A stretch of 64,000 nt of DNA from positions 19,028,080-19,092,079 of the forward strand of contig OU452205.1 of NCBI GenBank assembly GCA_911728435.2, in the 5' to 3' direction. Positions 11,559 through 22,272 of this stretch are shown one piece after another. Positions within the stretch are counted from its first letter, which is position 1. The number at the start of each line of letters is the position of its first letter. Origin of the DNA: Apoderus coryli (taxonomy: Eukaryota; Arthropoda; Insecta; Coleoptera; Attelabidae). Made by a program: the position numbers and the translations under genes. The notes under the pieces were generated by a model that saw nothing but the letters and a program-made list of their open reading frames with translations, was not told the origin of the DNA and did no database searches.

Positions 11559-12015
11559 AGGGTTATTCTTTCGTAGTGATTGATCTGAACAAGTGAATGT
11601 GAATAAACTGAATGTGATTATACTGAACTGAATATTTGGCGAAACCGAAAGAACATCTTTTTTGTGATTGTCTTTCACTTAACTTCGAAAACTTGTGAAA
11701 ACAACCAAATCTGCTCTGAAAACTGAAAAATTATTTCTTCCATGATATTATTATCCATGTTTTAAACTTTTACAATTTATTGGTTTAATTCGAAGTCATA
11801 TTCCAATTATTATCTCTCAATATTCAATACTTTTAGAGGTTAACTGTTAACTGAACGAACTAACCGGTACCCAGAGGTTGATCAGTAAGCGGCAAGGGGG
11901 GAAGGCATTTTAATCAGTTTGGTAGAAGTGACCGATGTCGAAAGAATATGTACAATCGTGAATGAACTGATTATTTTCAGATTGTTCACTTAGTTCAGTA
12001 CGAAAGAATAACCCT
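11559..12015. mobile_element. 457-bp MITE with perfect 17-bp terminal inverted repeats
   Basis: Left end AGGGTTATTCTTTCGTA (11,559-11,575) is the exact reverse complement of the right end TACGAAAGAATAACCCT (11,999-12,015). Both ends are flanked by ATC, a candidate 3-bp target duplication. Sub-terminal sequence is also partly inverted (GATCTGAACAAGTGAATG near the left against GTTCACTTAGTTCA near the right). No coding capacity. A 3-bp duplication would suit several cut-and-paste superfamilies, so I leave the family open. Confidence 0.85.
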
Positions 12016-12480
12016 ATCGTTAACAAAAAATGTTTGTCATTCTTAAGATTTTTGTTGATTTTTCTCGTATTCTGCAACTAATCCTACAAATGTTTTCGGT
12101 ATGAAAGTCTTTTAAATTATGTGCGCTAATAATTACATGTTGTTTTAAAGTGTGACATTGTCTATTTGTTTGTAAAAGTGTAAAAAATACGTTCGTTGTG
12201 ATATATGAACTAAAATAGACATTTGAGTTATTGATTTTCTGCATTGTGTGAGGGTGACGACCTCTTGAAAGAAAAATCCTGTCATAGATAAGGCTTTTTT
12301 ATGTTTTTTGGTTTTTTGCAAATAATTTTGTTATTGTTATGTGTATCACAGTGTTATAAATCTTATGTGCTATATTAAACATGTTGTTTTAAACCGTGAC
12401 ATTGTCTATTTGTTTATCAAAATGCAACAGAACATTCTTACTGACACATACGTACTAAAATAGACCTTTCAATGTACGAG
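12016..12480. repeat. Diverged duplicate segments, ~245 bp apart
   Basis: Segments at about 12,112-12,235 and 12,358-12,475 share TTATGTGC, ACATGTTGTTTTAAA, GTGACATTGTCTATTTGTTT and ACTAAAATAGAC in the same order and orientation. This indicates an old tandem duplication of about 245-bp period. Function unknown. Confidence 0.65.
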
Positions 12481-13150
12481 TCGGCATCAGAATCTGGGAC
12501 ATTTCATGAAATTAAATAAATACGAAGAAATAAGCAATAATTGCGGATACAGGATAACAAAAACATACACAGGCACCACAAATATGACTTTAAACTTGTT
12601 TTTGTACCTATCCACAACACCAAAACAGGTATTTATTTCAAAGTAATAGCAGTAGTTTATAGTGCTTTGTTCTTTATTTTCCTCGTAGAAAAAGTTATTC
12701 ACCTCCTTCTCACTCTTTAATTTCGTTTTTGTAGACCTAAATATATTAATAAAATACATAATTTTAATGCACTGAATCACCTTTGTAAAATACACCTTTC
12801 CCGTGTGAAAAAAGGAACCCATGGGTGCCTTAGTGGCTTTAACTGGGTCCTTTTTTTCCCAATTTTCAAAAAAGACAGACTGTACGCTCGTTATTAACCA
12901 ACTACGAAATATCAAAAGTGACCTATCGCTGTAAAGCAGATAAAAAATGCTTTAAAATGATTATTAGAAAAAAAAACAGATATCAATACTTATTGACCAA
13001 TGACTAAATAAAGATCTAATAGAAAATAAATTCTCTTCATTTAGACATCGTGGTGGTTAACATCCTAACCCCCCAGGAAATACGTTTTGAACTACATTTC
13101 GTTTATCGCTAAAGGTAAATCTTTTAAAACCTACAAATATTGATATATTA
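12481..13150. other. Non-coding DNA with an unassigned 142-codon frame
   Basis: A minus-strand open frame at 12,487-12,915 encodes a hydrophobic C-terminal half but matches no family I recognise. There is no visible conserved motif, and base composition is like the surrounding non-coding DNA. It is more likely a chance frame or decayed repeat than a gene. Confidence 0.35.
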
Positions 13151-13399
13151 TACTAGACGGTGCCGGTGATGATGTATCTGGTATAGTACGGATTTCAGCT
13201 ACTTTATGTTCTGGACGCTGAAACGGAGCCATTAGGTACTTCTGATGTCAGACATATAGTATTTGAATTGCAAAGACGATAACGAAAATACTATATGTCT
13301 GACATCAGAAGTACCTAATGGCTCCGTTTCAGCGTCCAGAACATAAAGTAGCTGAAATCCGTACTATACCAGATACATCATCACCGGCACCGTCTAGTA
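13151..13399. repeat. Large palindrome, 114-bp arms and 21-bp loop
   Basis: The left arm 13,151-13,264 and right arm 13,286-13,399 appear to be perfect reverse complements; both contain GCTGAAACGGAGCCATTAGG or its complement. The right arm runs into the open frame at 13,318-13,701, so the left arm is an inverted copy of the 5' part of that transposase-like frame. Perfect arms imply a recent event or gene conversion. An assembly foldback is an alternative. Confidence 0.85.
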
Positions 13400-13701
13400 T
13401 TTCAGTTAGTGGTGGAAGTAGATCTGAAGTACAAAAAAGAACAAGAAGAAAAGTTACTTTACAGAATTGTTCTGACACTTACTTTGCAGGCTATTTTATT
13501 GTTAAAACATTCAAGAAAATTAATAAATGCACAAATTGCGCCACTCACCTAATTGATGCTTCAAAGATACTTGCGCATAAAAACCAATTATTAATTGTAA
13601 ACAGGATATATCGTAATGTGCCAACTGGCTTTGAAAAAACAGTCCTTCGATTATTGTTTTTTTGTGAAAAAATGTTTATTATACATACATCATTGCTATA
13701 A
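13318..13701 (+). pseudogene. THAP9/P-element-type transposase C-terminal fragment
   Basis: The frame encodes 127 residues. Residues about 45-75 contain YFAGYFIVKTFKKINKCTNC, an AGY-x-CxxC arrangement seen near the C terminus of P-element/THAP9-type transposases; the fragment at 30,213-30,300 has the related YIAGFVVFSLKKQIICREC. There is no THAP domain or catalytic core here, and the start codon lies inside the palindrome arm. Read as a truncated, non-functional fragment; family assignment is moderate. Confidence 0.5.
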
Positions 13702-13978
13702 TGATGCAAACAAAAATAAGGAATGTATATGGAGAACATCTTCAAAAAAAAAATCATTAGGTGAAAGCCATTTTGTAATATTTTTCATTTTGATTTTAGA
13801 TTCATTTTTTATCGGGACCCCTATTAACAATAAACAAATATGCATGTTAGCCAAATTTAACACTATATACTACATGTGCTGTTTAATGATTTGCACGCAT
13901 AGGCGTCCATGAAGGGTGTAGCAAATCCGAAAAGATTTAACATATTTGCGAGTTTAATTTTTTCTATAGAGGACCCCA

Positions 13979-15330
13979 TCAGTTTTTGAAGATCAAACTG
14001 AAACAGAAGCAGTGGCGGCTTGTCATATGCAGCAAGTGAAGCAACGCTTCATCTAAATAATCAGTACATAAAATTATGTGTTTTATTTTATTGTGTATAT
14101 TTTTCTCTATATAAAATTAAAAACCATAAATTTATACAATTTGCAACCTTAGGTAAACACAGCTTTACCATAAAACTATAATTTTGTCTGAAGCAAGCTT
14201 TATGGTATATATATTTAACTATCATTTATAACTCCGGCATATACCCAATATACAACCACCTGAAGGCGGGCGTTCGCCATTCATATAAACATAGTTGCCA
14301 ACGTTTAATTGCACTAACCGTAGCATACGAATCTTGCCATTTAAAAAACAGCATATTTTATGCAGCATATTTTATGCAGTATATCCCCATTAATTTTAGC
14401 TGTATAAGACTTTATTTATTGTAATGCTTCATCACAGTAAAGCGCCACAAGCCGCCACTGAACAGAAGATGCTAGTTGTCAAGATATAAAAAAATGGGTC
14501 ATGGGTTGACCAAAATGCCTGGTTATCCAGATACTTTTAACACCCTGTTAAGAGTACTACCCTGAGGGTGGGTTTTTAATGCTTTTTCTGAAACGTGTTT
14601 ATATTTATTAATGATGATCTACAAATCATTAGTTTTTAAAGTTTTATGATCATTGCACAAAAACAAATATTACGGAGGCTGTAAGTTTTTTGAAAATAGG
14701 CATTTCAAAAAGTGCATTGAAGTTCAAGAAACTCAATTTGAACAATTATTTTGAGTGTGGTATTTTACTAGTAGTAGCTATTTTGGAGGAAATTATATTC
14801 GATTATAATCGGTGAGTATAGGACCTTTGGAGTAAAATAAATTGTATTAAAAATACGTTTCACCACTGCACCAAAACCCTCAAACATATTTCTCAATAGA
14901 TTTATATTTTGAATAACAAAAGATTAAAAATTCTAATTTTTTACAACGTGTATTTAGAAACCGTATTTTTTAAATAATTAGCGTCAGATAGGAAATGTCA
15001 AAACATTTTTTTACTTCAGCCACTTGTAAAAAGCAGAGCCTTTGTAATATTAATATTTTTTGTGGAATAATAAAAATTATAATCGATATTACTCTATAAC
15101 AGGACCTCGTATCAATATCAGAGAAGGATACCTTTATTAAGTATAATTTGTAAGATTTGACGTCATCAAATTGAATCTCACAAAAAAAATGTGCATAAAA
15201 TAGTTAGGGTAGAATTTCGCCCCTACATCCCCCTTTAATTTACCCACCTCTGAGATTTATTTTTTTAATAATGTTCACATTGCTCGACAGAGATTTTAAA
15301 AAACTAACGATATGTAAAATTTCATGAATA
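13979..15330. mobile_element. Dispersed element copy A, interrupted by a hAT MITE
   Basis: From TCAGTTTTTGAAGATCAAAC (13,979) to about 15,330 this matches, inverted, the region 52,578-53,365. Shared landmarks are ACTTTTAACACCCTGTT, GGGTTTTTAANGCTTTTT, AGTTTTATGATCATTGCAC, GATTATAATCG, CAATAGATTTA and CTCTGAGATTTATTTTTT. Copy B has about 50-bp inverted ends, and copy A keeps at least the left one. No open frame survives. The hAT MITE at 14,010-14,460 sits within its left end. Confidence 0.65.
14010..14460. mobile_element. 451-bp hAT-type MITE with 8-bp target duplication
   Basis: Starts CAGTGGCGGCTTGT and ends ACAAGCCGCCACTG, a perfect 14-bp inverted terminal repeat of the CAGNGGCG type usual for hAT elements. 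It is flanked on both sides by AACAGAAG (14,002-14,009 and 14,461-14,468), a perfect 8-bp target-site duplication, the hallmark length for hAT. It inserted into the terminal region of dispersed element copy A. No transposase; mobilised in trans by inference. Confidence 0.95.
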
Positions 15331-15394
15331 AATCTCAAAACGATTCGGAAAAAACAGGTACGTAATAATAATAATAATATAATTATTTTAAAGA

Positions 15395-15745
15395 GGTAGT
15401 CCATTCTGGAGTGGATTAAGTTATATGTAATTGGAATAAAAGTCGATCCTCCACGAAATAAATTCAATATTGTCAAATAAAATACCTTACTACTACTTAC
15501 TTATTGTATTTATTTGACAAATTTTCGCTATTAATTTCACATAATTTTCACCTGGCTGTATTCCTTTTTATTAATTAAAAACATTTAAATTTCTGCACAT
15601 TTCAATGTAGCATTTTGTGAACATATACGTATAGTTAACCACTGAAAATAGAGCTTCACGCTCCGAAACATGTTTGGTAGATAGAATAATTTATTGAATT
15701 TATTTCGTGGAGGATCGACTTTTATTCCTATTACAATATAATTGT
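15395..15745 (+). repeat. Penelope-type flank remnant bounded by inverted blocks
   Basis: At 15,636-15,680 plus, ACCACTGAAAATAGAGCTTC, a GAGC/GCTC stem, then CCGAAACATGTTTGGTAG form a hammerhead-like motif: stem II and GAAA kept, CTGANGA degraded to CTGAAAA, potential cleavage triplet GTT. A block GTGGAGGATCGACTTTTATT at 15,705-15,725 plus is repeated inverted at about 15,436-15,460. The related copy at 6,150-6,285 is more decayed. It inserted into or beside dispersed element copy A. Confidence 0.45.
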
Positions 15746-16060
15746 TCAAGAGATTTAATGAACTAGCCCTGTATACACTATAGTAGATATATACATTTTA
15801 TTTTCGTCCATACACATTAATATTTGCGAAAGTAGTTATACATATTCCATTATTATATTACCTATCCGACAAAAAACACTGCTGCACAGTAGTACCTAGA
15901 TGATACCTATATTGTATAATATTAAAAGACCAACTCCCACCTTGTAGGGGAACGTTATACTCTTCCTTGTCTAACATTTCACATAATATGATTATTTTAT
16001 GACGAAATAATACATATAACGCCATCTGCAATATCCAGGGCCCCGATACGTAAGTATCAG
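15746..16060. repeat. Dispersed repeat, inverted relative of 52,150-52,450
   Basis: Shares with the minus strand of 52,150-52,450 the blocks AGCCCTGTATA, TTTTATTTTCGTCCATACAC, ACACTGCTGCACAGTAGTAC, CCAACTCCCACC, AGGGGAA, CCTTGTCTAACATT, ATGATTATTT and ACATATAACGCCATCT. The last four blocks also occur at 24,690-24,800. At least three copies in the window indicate an abundant interspersed repeat; no coding potential. Confidence 0.7.
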
Positions 16061-18045
16061 ATAAGACGGCCGGTGGAATTTCTTTGATGTTCGTGTACCC
16101 AATTTCCTGACCTTGACACCATTATTATTTTAGTTTTTCCGGGTTTATTCCTTTTGCCTTTTCATTTGAGTTTAAACTAATACCAACAATTAGGAATATT
16201 CCTTTTAATTTCAAACCTATTTCGTTGAGGACAAATTAATAACTAAACATATTGTATGTATATTACCATTATCACCAATTGGAACTACTCAATTGTTTAA
16301 TGTGTTAATAGATTTTGAAATCTAAATTTATACTTATCAAATTACGTATTTTTTGGTGTTGGAAAATTATAGGCTCGACCCCAAAAGACTAAATCTTCTG
16401 CAATATTCAATAAACATACAGTTAAATTTAGATTAAGTATTTCATGTTACATACTTAATATAGAAAACATACATAATTATAGCTACATTTTTATTAAATT
16501 GTAGATTTTTAACAGGTATAATAAATAAAATACAAAGAAAGCCTATAAATATTAAACAATATTAGCAATAGGTATTAAAATATTTGATAAGCTTACATTA
16601 TTTGTAAATTAGGTGATAAAATCGATTTTTCTATTTAGTCTCTTCTTCACACAATGAACACACAATCAAACTTGCTTTGGTTTTAAACAAGGCTACTTTA
16701 TGGATTCTTAAACCATTACCGTTCTTTATTTCCAACTGTCTTATATATCTTGCTACAGTAATGACATGCTTCTCGAGTAATTTCTTCAGATCTCGGAGAT
16801 GTAGAGATAGATACATAGATAGACACGCAGAGAACTTACAAACATTTTATCTTCAAAATGTTTGGAGCATATTCTGTAGTTATTCTGCAACTGTAGTGGT
16901 GTTTTTACTACCAGATCTTTACAACTGCAAGCGTACAGCCAAAACTTAGCTCTCATACACGAAAAATATCTTAATCCTTTAATAATATACAATAACTGCT
17001 GTAATTATTATTCTAAACTTAGACTTTCCAATGTATATTTAATTTCATATAGGTACGTACTGAGTACATGTAAACAAACATTTGAATATGTTTCGGAAAT
17101 TGGAAAAATAAACAATTCTTAAACACTGTTCTTGAAATACATCCAGGTACTAAACAATAAAATCCACCGGTTTTTGATCCCATAATGTTTTATATAATAG
17201 CTTATAGGTATAAAGAAGAGTAGTGAAAACTACTAAATATACCTCTACCTATACAAGTAACTAGATATTATGAACAATGTATGATTTAAAGTACAAAATT
17301 AATAAACTATTAATAATAAATTCTAATATCAAAATAGCAACGTAATTTTGATTATAAAAAAATTAAATAATCAGATTATTACTTTAATTTAAGAATATAA
17401 ACATAACTTTACATAACCTCACAAATTTTCTAAACAATACCAGTTGTTTCAAATAGTCCGGCAGAAGTGTGAAATATTTGGGTTAACTAAAGAAGAAATT
17501 ATAAAAAAATTACTAAAACATAATATATTTACTTGCTTTTAACTAATATTGAAATTTTCACGAATTTAATACCATTTAGTATTGTCATATTTACTTGAAA
17601 CTTTTTTTAATCACTAATAATAAGTAGTAATTTTGCAAGCATGTATTCATACTTTTGGCAAACACTATAAAAACTAAAATAATAATGGCCGCCAATTTTT
17701 CCCAGTGTCTCATCTGCCTTTTGTATCTGGGTCCAGGGTATGTAGCTAATGTCTAACCTGTATTAAAATCAATTTGATTTCGCGCTTACTGTGATATTAA
17801 TCTTTGGTATACCCTATCCACAGGCAGTAGGGTGCTTTTTGTTAATATTAATTTAATACTCGTAGGTTGGATTTTGGAGATTGGAGAAAAAATTATACAA
17901 GAGAGATATTTTCATCATTTTATAATTTCCTCAGGTGATTCCACATTCACAATCAATATGGTATTTTTTCATTACAAAATTTTCGGTATTGGTCATCTGA
18001 AAATCCCAATTTTAGAATTCATTCTAGACAACAGTATTAAAAATA
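16061..18045. other. Non-coding DNA, nothing recognised
   Basis: AT-rich with several 60-90-codon frames on both strands and no recognisable similarity. At about 17,790-17,815 GATATTAATCTTTGGTAT resembles the terminal block of the repeat at 24,690-24,893 and 54,910-54,952. It could be partly intronic or flanking DNA of the aquaporin-like gene, since that gene reads toward lower coordinates, but no further exon was found. Confidence 0.4.
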
Positions 18046-18510
18046 AGTAAATGTGTGGTGTGCCCTGTCGTATCACATTGGAGTTATTGAACCTCATTTG
18101 ACTGACAGAAGGTTAAACTAGCACATTCACTTAGAGATTCTTGAACGATTTTCTCGAGAACATCTACATAATTTTAGAAATATGCCTTTAATTCATTTTC
18201 ATCACGACGGTTGCCCTATCGTCACTCACAGTTAATCAGTGGTTGAATTTAAATTTTGGAGACAATTTGATTGCCAGTAATGGACCGATCAAGTAATCTC
18301 TGACATATGAATATTGGACTTCTTTTTATGGGGTCGTCTCACACAAATTGGTTTATGCTGAACTATTTCATAATGATGCAGCAATATTACTGGAAAGCTT
18401 TAGAACAAATTCAAGAAGGAATATTGAATAAATGTTTATTACAAAATATTAAACCTAATGCTAATTACCCAGTATGTTTATACGTTTATTGTCTCAATTT
18501 TGATATTTAT
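18046..18510 (+). pseudogene. IS630/Tc1-type transposase remnant
   Basis: In shifting frames the plus strand shows RFSREHLHNF, then MPLIHFHHDGCPIVTHS, the HDG block of the second catalytic aspartate, then FGDNLIASNGPIK and LDFFLWGRLTQIG, equivalent to the LTPLDFFLWG block shortly before the third acidic residue in this family. At least two frameshifts and several stops are present. A possible right inverted end AACACCCTGTTTGGG lies at about 18,698. Clearly dead. Confidence 0.72.
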
Positions 18511-18840
18511 TATGTGTTATAATGTTTATGTGCCGTTTCTTCTAAGATACAAAATAAAATAATACGAAGTAATCTATGTTAATATTAATTATTACAAAAA
18601 AAGTATTTTTTCAAAAAATATGCCTTTATATTCCTGAAATTCGATGCGGCGATATAAAATTGCATTGATAATGACTTTTATAAATTTCTTTATAAAACAC
18701 CCTGTTTGGGTACCTTAGTTTTAAAACAACGACTCATTCCCTAAATGTTATTCCAAAATTCAAAAATAATTTGTCCTTCACACATCTTGGTTCATCGATC
18801 GTGGGACACACTGTATATATTCATTAATATTATATATTAC

Positions 18841-19010
18841 CTGTATGACTAGAAGAACTATTAATCCGAAAGAGAGTGACGGAAAATGATGTAGAATTGG
18901 TTCATTTAGTGTTGTTAATGAACTTCCCATACACCCCAGAAACATTAGTAGGCCGGTACCAATTAATTCTGACATGAACATTTGAAAATACGGTTCTTTT
19001 TTATTTGTTT
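18841..19010 (-). CDS. Internal exon of an aquaporin-like gene
   Basis: Minus-strand exon of 170 bp. It is preceded by a polypyrimidine stretch and TTTTTGTGTTTTCAG and followed by CAG/GTAATATA, both good splice sites; it leaves the exon in phase 0. It encodes MFMSELIGTGLLMFLGCMGS, then ... LSFGLIVLLVIQ, matching the first two membrane helices of insect aquaporins, especially the entomoglyceroporin type with LLMFLGCMG. Aquaporins are six-helix channels for water or small solutes in the plasma membrane. The exon carrying the first NPA motif should follow at lower coordinates but was not found. It is the only convincing host gene piece in the window and is open throughout; a retro- or transposon-captured fragment cannot be excluded. 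Confidence 0.75.
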
Positions 19011-19829
19011 CTGAAAACACAAAAATTAATATATTATTTTTATTTATTTGCAACAACTTACACAGTTCATATGACCCAGTTATAAAGAATGCTTACAAGA
19101 ATTATATTAATAACAATAACAACAACATACAATATTACCAACAAAAAAAAACCAAATAACAAAACTTAAATCTATCTAATATATAATAAAAAAACTAAAC
19201 AAAAACGAGAAAAAAATACACTTTCTAATAATCGAATTATCCTGAAATTAATTGAGAGATAATTGATTTCCTAATTATTTTAAACTGTCATAAAAAATAC
19301 CACAGCAATTTTGCACCTCATTAAAATAATGTATTTTCTGAAAAAATGATATCCTGAATCTTAGAATCACTTATGTCCAGTTTAACACACTATAGACTCA
19401 ATTAAAAACTACATACCTAGTATTTTTCATGTTTAATTTAAGCAAAATATTTTTTATATGTAATAAATTTTAAATATATAGTTTAAAAGTATGCAGTACA
19501 ATAATTATTCTGAAAAAGTTTTAAAAACAACAAAGTGACGCATGTTTCTCTCGAATCTCACAAATTTCCAAAAAAATTATCTTTTGTTAAATCACATTCA
19601 AATTTGGTTAAACATCTATCACGTAATCGTAATAAAAAAAAACAATACGTACTTTGCACCATTTTTTCCGCTTAATTTTTTTGTCATTTGTTGATAGTTC
19701 ATAAATATCACCGATAGGTAGGTGATATCATATATTATAATATTCAGACACAATTTCATAGATATTAGTTAATTAAATATTTTTTATTTAGATTGGCTCA
19801 ATATTTATATACCGGCAACTATATGGAAA
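19011..19829. other. AT-rich non-coding, probably intron of the aquaporin-like gene
   Basis: Contains the acceptor-side intron sequence of the exon at 18,841-19,010. No upstream exon, promoter or repeat was recognised. Confidence 0.4.
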
Positions 19830-19880
19830 ACTGAAATCTGAAGAAGGCAAGTTTTACCTTGCCGAAACGTAGACAAAGAA
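19830..19880 (+). ncRNA. Minimal hammerhead-ribozyme motif, Penelope-flank type
   Basis: CTGAAGA (19,838-19,844), a six-pair stem II GGCAAG/CTTGCC with loop TTTTAC, GAAA (19,864-19,867) and then CGTA, giving a GUA cleavage triplet ending at 19,871. All invariant positions of the CUGANGA...GAAA...NUH core are met. Stem III is only two pairs with no loop, as in the minimal hammerheads known from PLE flanks, which are thought to work poorly as monomers. Surrounding sequence does not match the other PLE flanks here, so it represents another family or an old fragment. Confidence 0.6.
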
Positions 19881-20429
19881 AATATGACAAGAAACTAAAT
19901 AAAAAAAGTATAGTTCCAAATATATTATAGTTTGTGTTCGAAGCTCATCCCAAGAAAATTTACTGTCAAAATTAATAGATGAGATCAGTTAAGAAAAATA
20001 TAAACATTCAATAATACGGGTATACAGGCTGTCTTATCTTGATAACCTCATACAATTTAGATACAGGGTAATTCAACAATGTTTCTATTTATTTTTGAAG
20101 ATAATTAGCAGCATATACACAGCGATACAAAAAAACATTATTTCGGTCACACGTAAATTTTTAGAGTGAAACGAAAAATTTGAAAAACTTTTGATTTTTT
20201 TTTTTGAATGGTCTTACATTTTTTTATAGAGGGTGCAATCATTTTAACGAAAATTATTTATTATTTGACTAAGAAAATTCAAATTTTACTGTCAAAATTA
20301 ATATATATATATATATGAGATCAGTTTAGAAAAATATCGCATACAGGGTGTTTCAAATTTTTTCAGGATAACCGCCTACAATTTGGATACAATGTAAATC
20401 AAAAATGTTTCTTTTAATTTTCAAGATTT
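19881..20429. repeat. Two direct copies of an ~315-bp-spaced repeat segment
   Basis: Segments at 19,960-20,120 and 20,285-20,420 share ACTGTCAAAATTAATA, GAGATCAGTT, AAGAAAAATAT, TACAGG.TGT, a TTTNGGATAACC-like block, TACAATTTGGATACA and AATGTTTCT.TT in order. These look like tandemly repeated or duplicated ends of CAGGGTGT-type DNA elements. A short (AT)n lies near 20,305. Confidence 0.5.
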
Positions 20430-20818
20430 TTAGGCACGGTAGAACATAATACAGTAATATAGTGGAAGACCAAAATGTCGACCAAAATTGCAGTATAGTG
20501 CGTTTTTCACTATATAAAGAAAAAATCAACAAGCAAAAAAAAAATTGAAAATTTAAATACATAGCATGTACATAATCTACGTACACATTACATGAGAATA
20601 TAGTAATATGTTTAGTTTTGAGAACTCGCTAAATAACATACATACAGACATTATTATGTACTAGGAAAAATAAAAAAAAAAGATTTTCTTTTGAACATTA
20701 CTTTTGAAAAATAATTATTGCTGAACAAAATTCTCGCACTTATTCAAATGCATAAAGATTTGAACAGGTAGCCTTTCCTGACCCCTGAGGTTCGCACAAT
20801 GTCAAATGCATTTCTTAT

Positions 20819-20930
20819 TTAATTTTCAGTAAATTTAGCAAGACACTTCCCGGTTTCAGGTTCATCGTCATGATTGTCTATACTTTTTATATCCTCAATT
20901 ATGTCTGTCGTGCCAACATTATTGTCGATT
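20819..20930 (-). pseudogene. C-terminal tail of the Tigger transposase, separated by insertion
   Basis: Minus-strand reading NNVGTTDIIEDIKSIDNHDD then EPETGKCLAKFTEN and stop at 20,819-20,821 is acidic like Tigger C termini. It continues the DFLLEDFLEIDN sequence found on the far side of the hammerhead array at 22,410-22,445. The target duplication ATTATTGTCGATT encodes part of both edges, showing that the array split a once-continuous gene. Confidence 0.65.
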
Positions 20931-21145
20931 GAGAGAGAGAGAGATGTTTGTGGCGACACCTAGCGTGAACAGGCAATATGCCGGGTGAAACACAGTTCAC
21001 TAACGATGGCCGGATAAGAAGTAACAACTCCATTATATCCTATTGCCAACACTAGATGCGCCCGAATCCCCTAGCAGGGAGGCTTTATTTAAGAATTGCT
21101 TGTTACATAAAGCAACAAGACTTTAAGTTATGTTGGAAATTTATT

Positions 21146-21221
21146 TCACACTACCATGCTTCCACCAGACGGCCGTTTCGTCGATCCACGACTCATCAGT
21201 GGTGATCGGCAGGCAGTGTGA
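21146..21221 (-). ncRNA. Type I hammerhead ribozyme, array 1 unit a
   Basis: Same 76-nt structure as the copy at 21,593-21,668 but on the minus strand: CTGATGA, stem II GTCG/CGAC with loop TGGAT, GAAA, stem III ACG/CGT with a two-base loop, cleavage triplet GUC, and a stem I with an inner CACCA/TGGTG helix and an outer TCACACTGCC/GGTAGTGTGA helix. All core bases are intact. Confidence 0.85.
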
Positions 21222-21592
21222 CCTAAATTTCCAACATTTACAAAGAGCTTATACTAGCACGAGAATTGATTGAGAGAGAGAGATGTTTGTGGCGACACCT
21301 AGCGTGAACAGGCAAGCATGGTAGTGTGAAATAAATTTCCAACATAACTTAAAGTCTTGTTGCTTTATGTAACGAGCAATTCTTAAATAAAGCCTCCCTG
21401 CTAGGGGATTCGGGCGCATCTAGTGTTGGCAATAGGATATAATGGAGTTGTTACTTCTTATCCGGCCATCGTTAGTGAACTGTGTTTCACCCGGCATATT
21501 GCCTGTTCACGCTAGGTGTCGCCACAAACATCTCTCTCTCTCAATCAATTCTCGTGCTAGTATAAGCTCTTTGTAAATGTTGGAAATTTAGG

Positions 21593-21668
21593 TCACACTG
21601 CCTGCCGATCACCACTGATGAGTCGTGGATCGACGAAACGGCCGTCTGGTGGAAGCATGGTAGTGTGA
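21593..21668 (+). ncRNA. Type I hammerhead ribozyme, array 1 unit b
   Basis: The core is CTGATGA (21,615-21,621), stem II GTCG (21,622-21,625) with CGAC (21,631-21,634) around loop TGGAT, GAAA (21,635-21,638), a three-pair stem III with loop GC, and GUC with predicted cleavage after 21,646. Stem I opens with CACCA/TGGTG, has an internal loop (CGAT/GAA), a TGC/GCA helix, then a ten-pair outer helix TCACACTGCC/GGTAGTGTGA with one G-U pair. The internal loops are where natural type I hammerheads make their tertiary contact. Self-cleavage of the transcript is expected, giving unit-length RNA. Confidence 0.88.
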
Positions 21669-21931
21669 AATAAATTTCCAACATAACTTAAAGTCTTGTT
21701 GCTTTATGTAACAAGCAATTCTTAAATAAAGCCTCCCTGCTAGGGGATTCGCGCGCATCTAGTGTTGGCAATAGGATATAATGGAGTTGTTACTTCTTAT
21801 CCGGCCATCGTTAGTGAACTGTGTTTCATCCGGCATATTGCCTGTTCACGCTAGGTGTCGCCACAAACATCTCTCTCTCTCAATCAATTCTCGTGCTAGT
21901 ATAAGCTCTTTGTAAATGTTGGAAATTTAGG

Positions 21932-22007
21932 TCACACTGCCTGCCGATCACCACTGATGAGTCGTGGATCGACGAAACGGCCGTCTGGTGGAAGCATGGT
22001 AGTGTGA
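21932..22007 (+). ncRNA. Type I hammerhead ribozyme, array 1 unit c
   Basis: Identical in core and stems to the copy at 21,593-21,668, one monomer (339 bp) downstream in the same orientation. Cleavage at both sites would release one ~340-nt monomer. Confidence 0.87.
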
Positions 22008-22272
22008 AATAAATTTCCAACATAACTTAAAGTCTTGTTGCTTTATGTAACAAGCAATTCTTAAATAAAGCCTCCCTGCTAGGGGATTCGGGCGCATCTA
22101 GTGTTGGCAATAGGATATAATGGAGTTGTTACTTCTTATCCGGCCATCGTTAGTGAACTGTGTTTCACCCGGCATATTGCCTGTTCACGCTAGGTGTCGC
22201 CACAAACATCTCTCTCTCTCTCAATCAATTCTCGTGCTAGTATAAGCTCTTTGTAAATGTTGGAAATTTAGG

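Noticed and set aside
12487..12915. 142-codon minus-strand open frame as a gene
   Set aside because: No recognisable domain, composition like neighbouring non-coding DNA, no splice or neighbour support.
13486..13560. Cellular THAP or zinc-finger gene
   Set aside because: The AGY-CxxC stretch is short, begins inside a palindrome and resembles transposon sequence at 30,213-30,300; no host-gene context.
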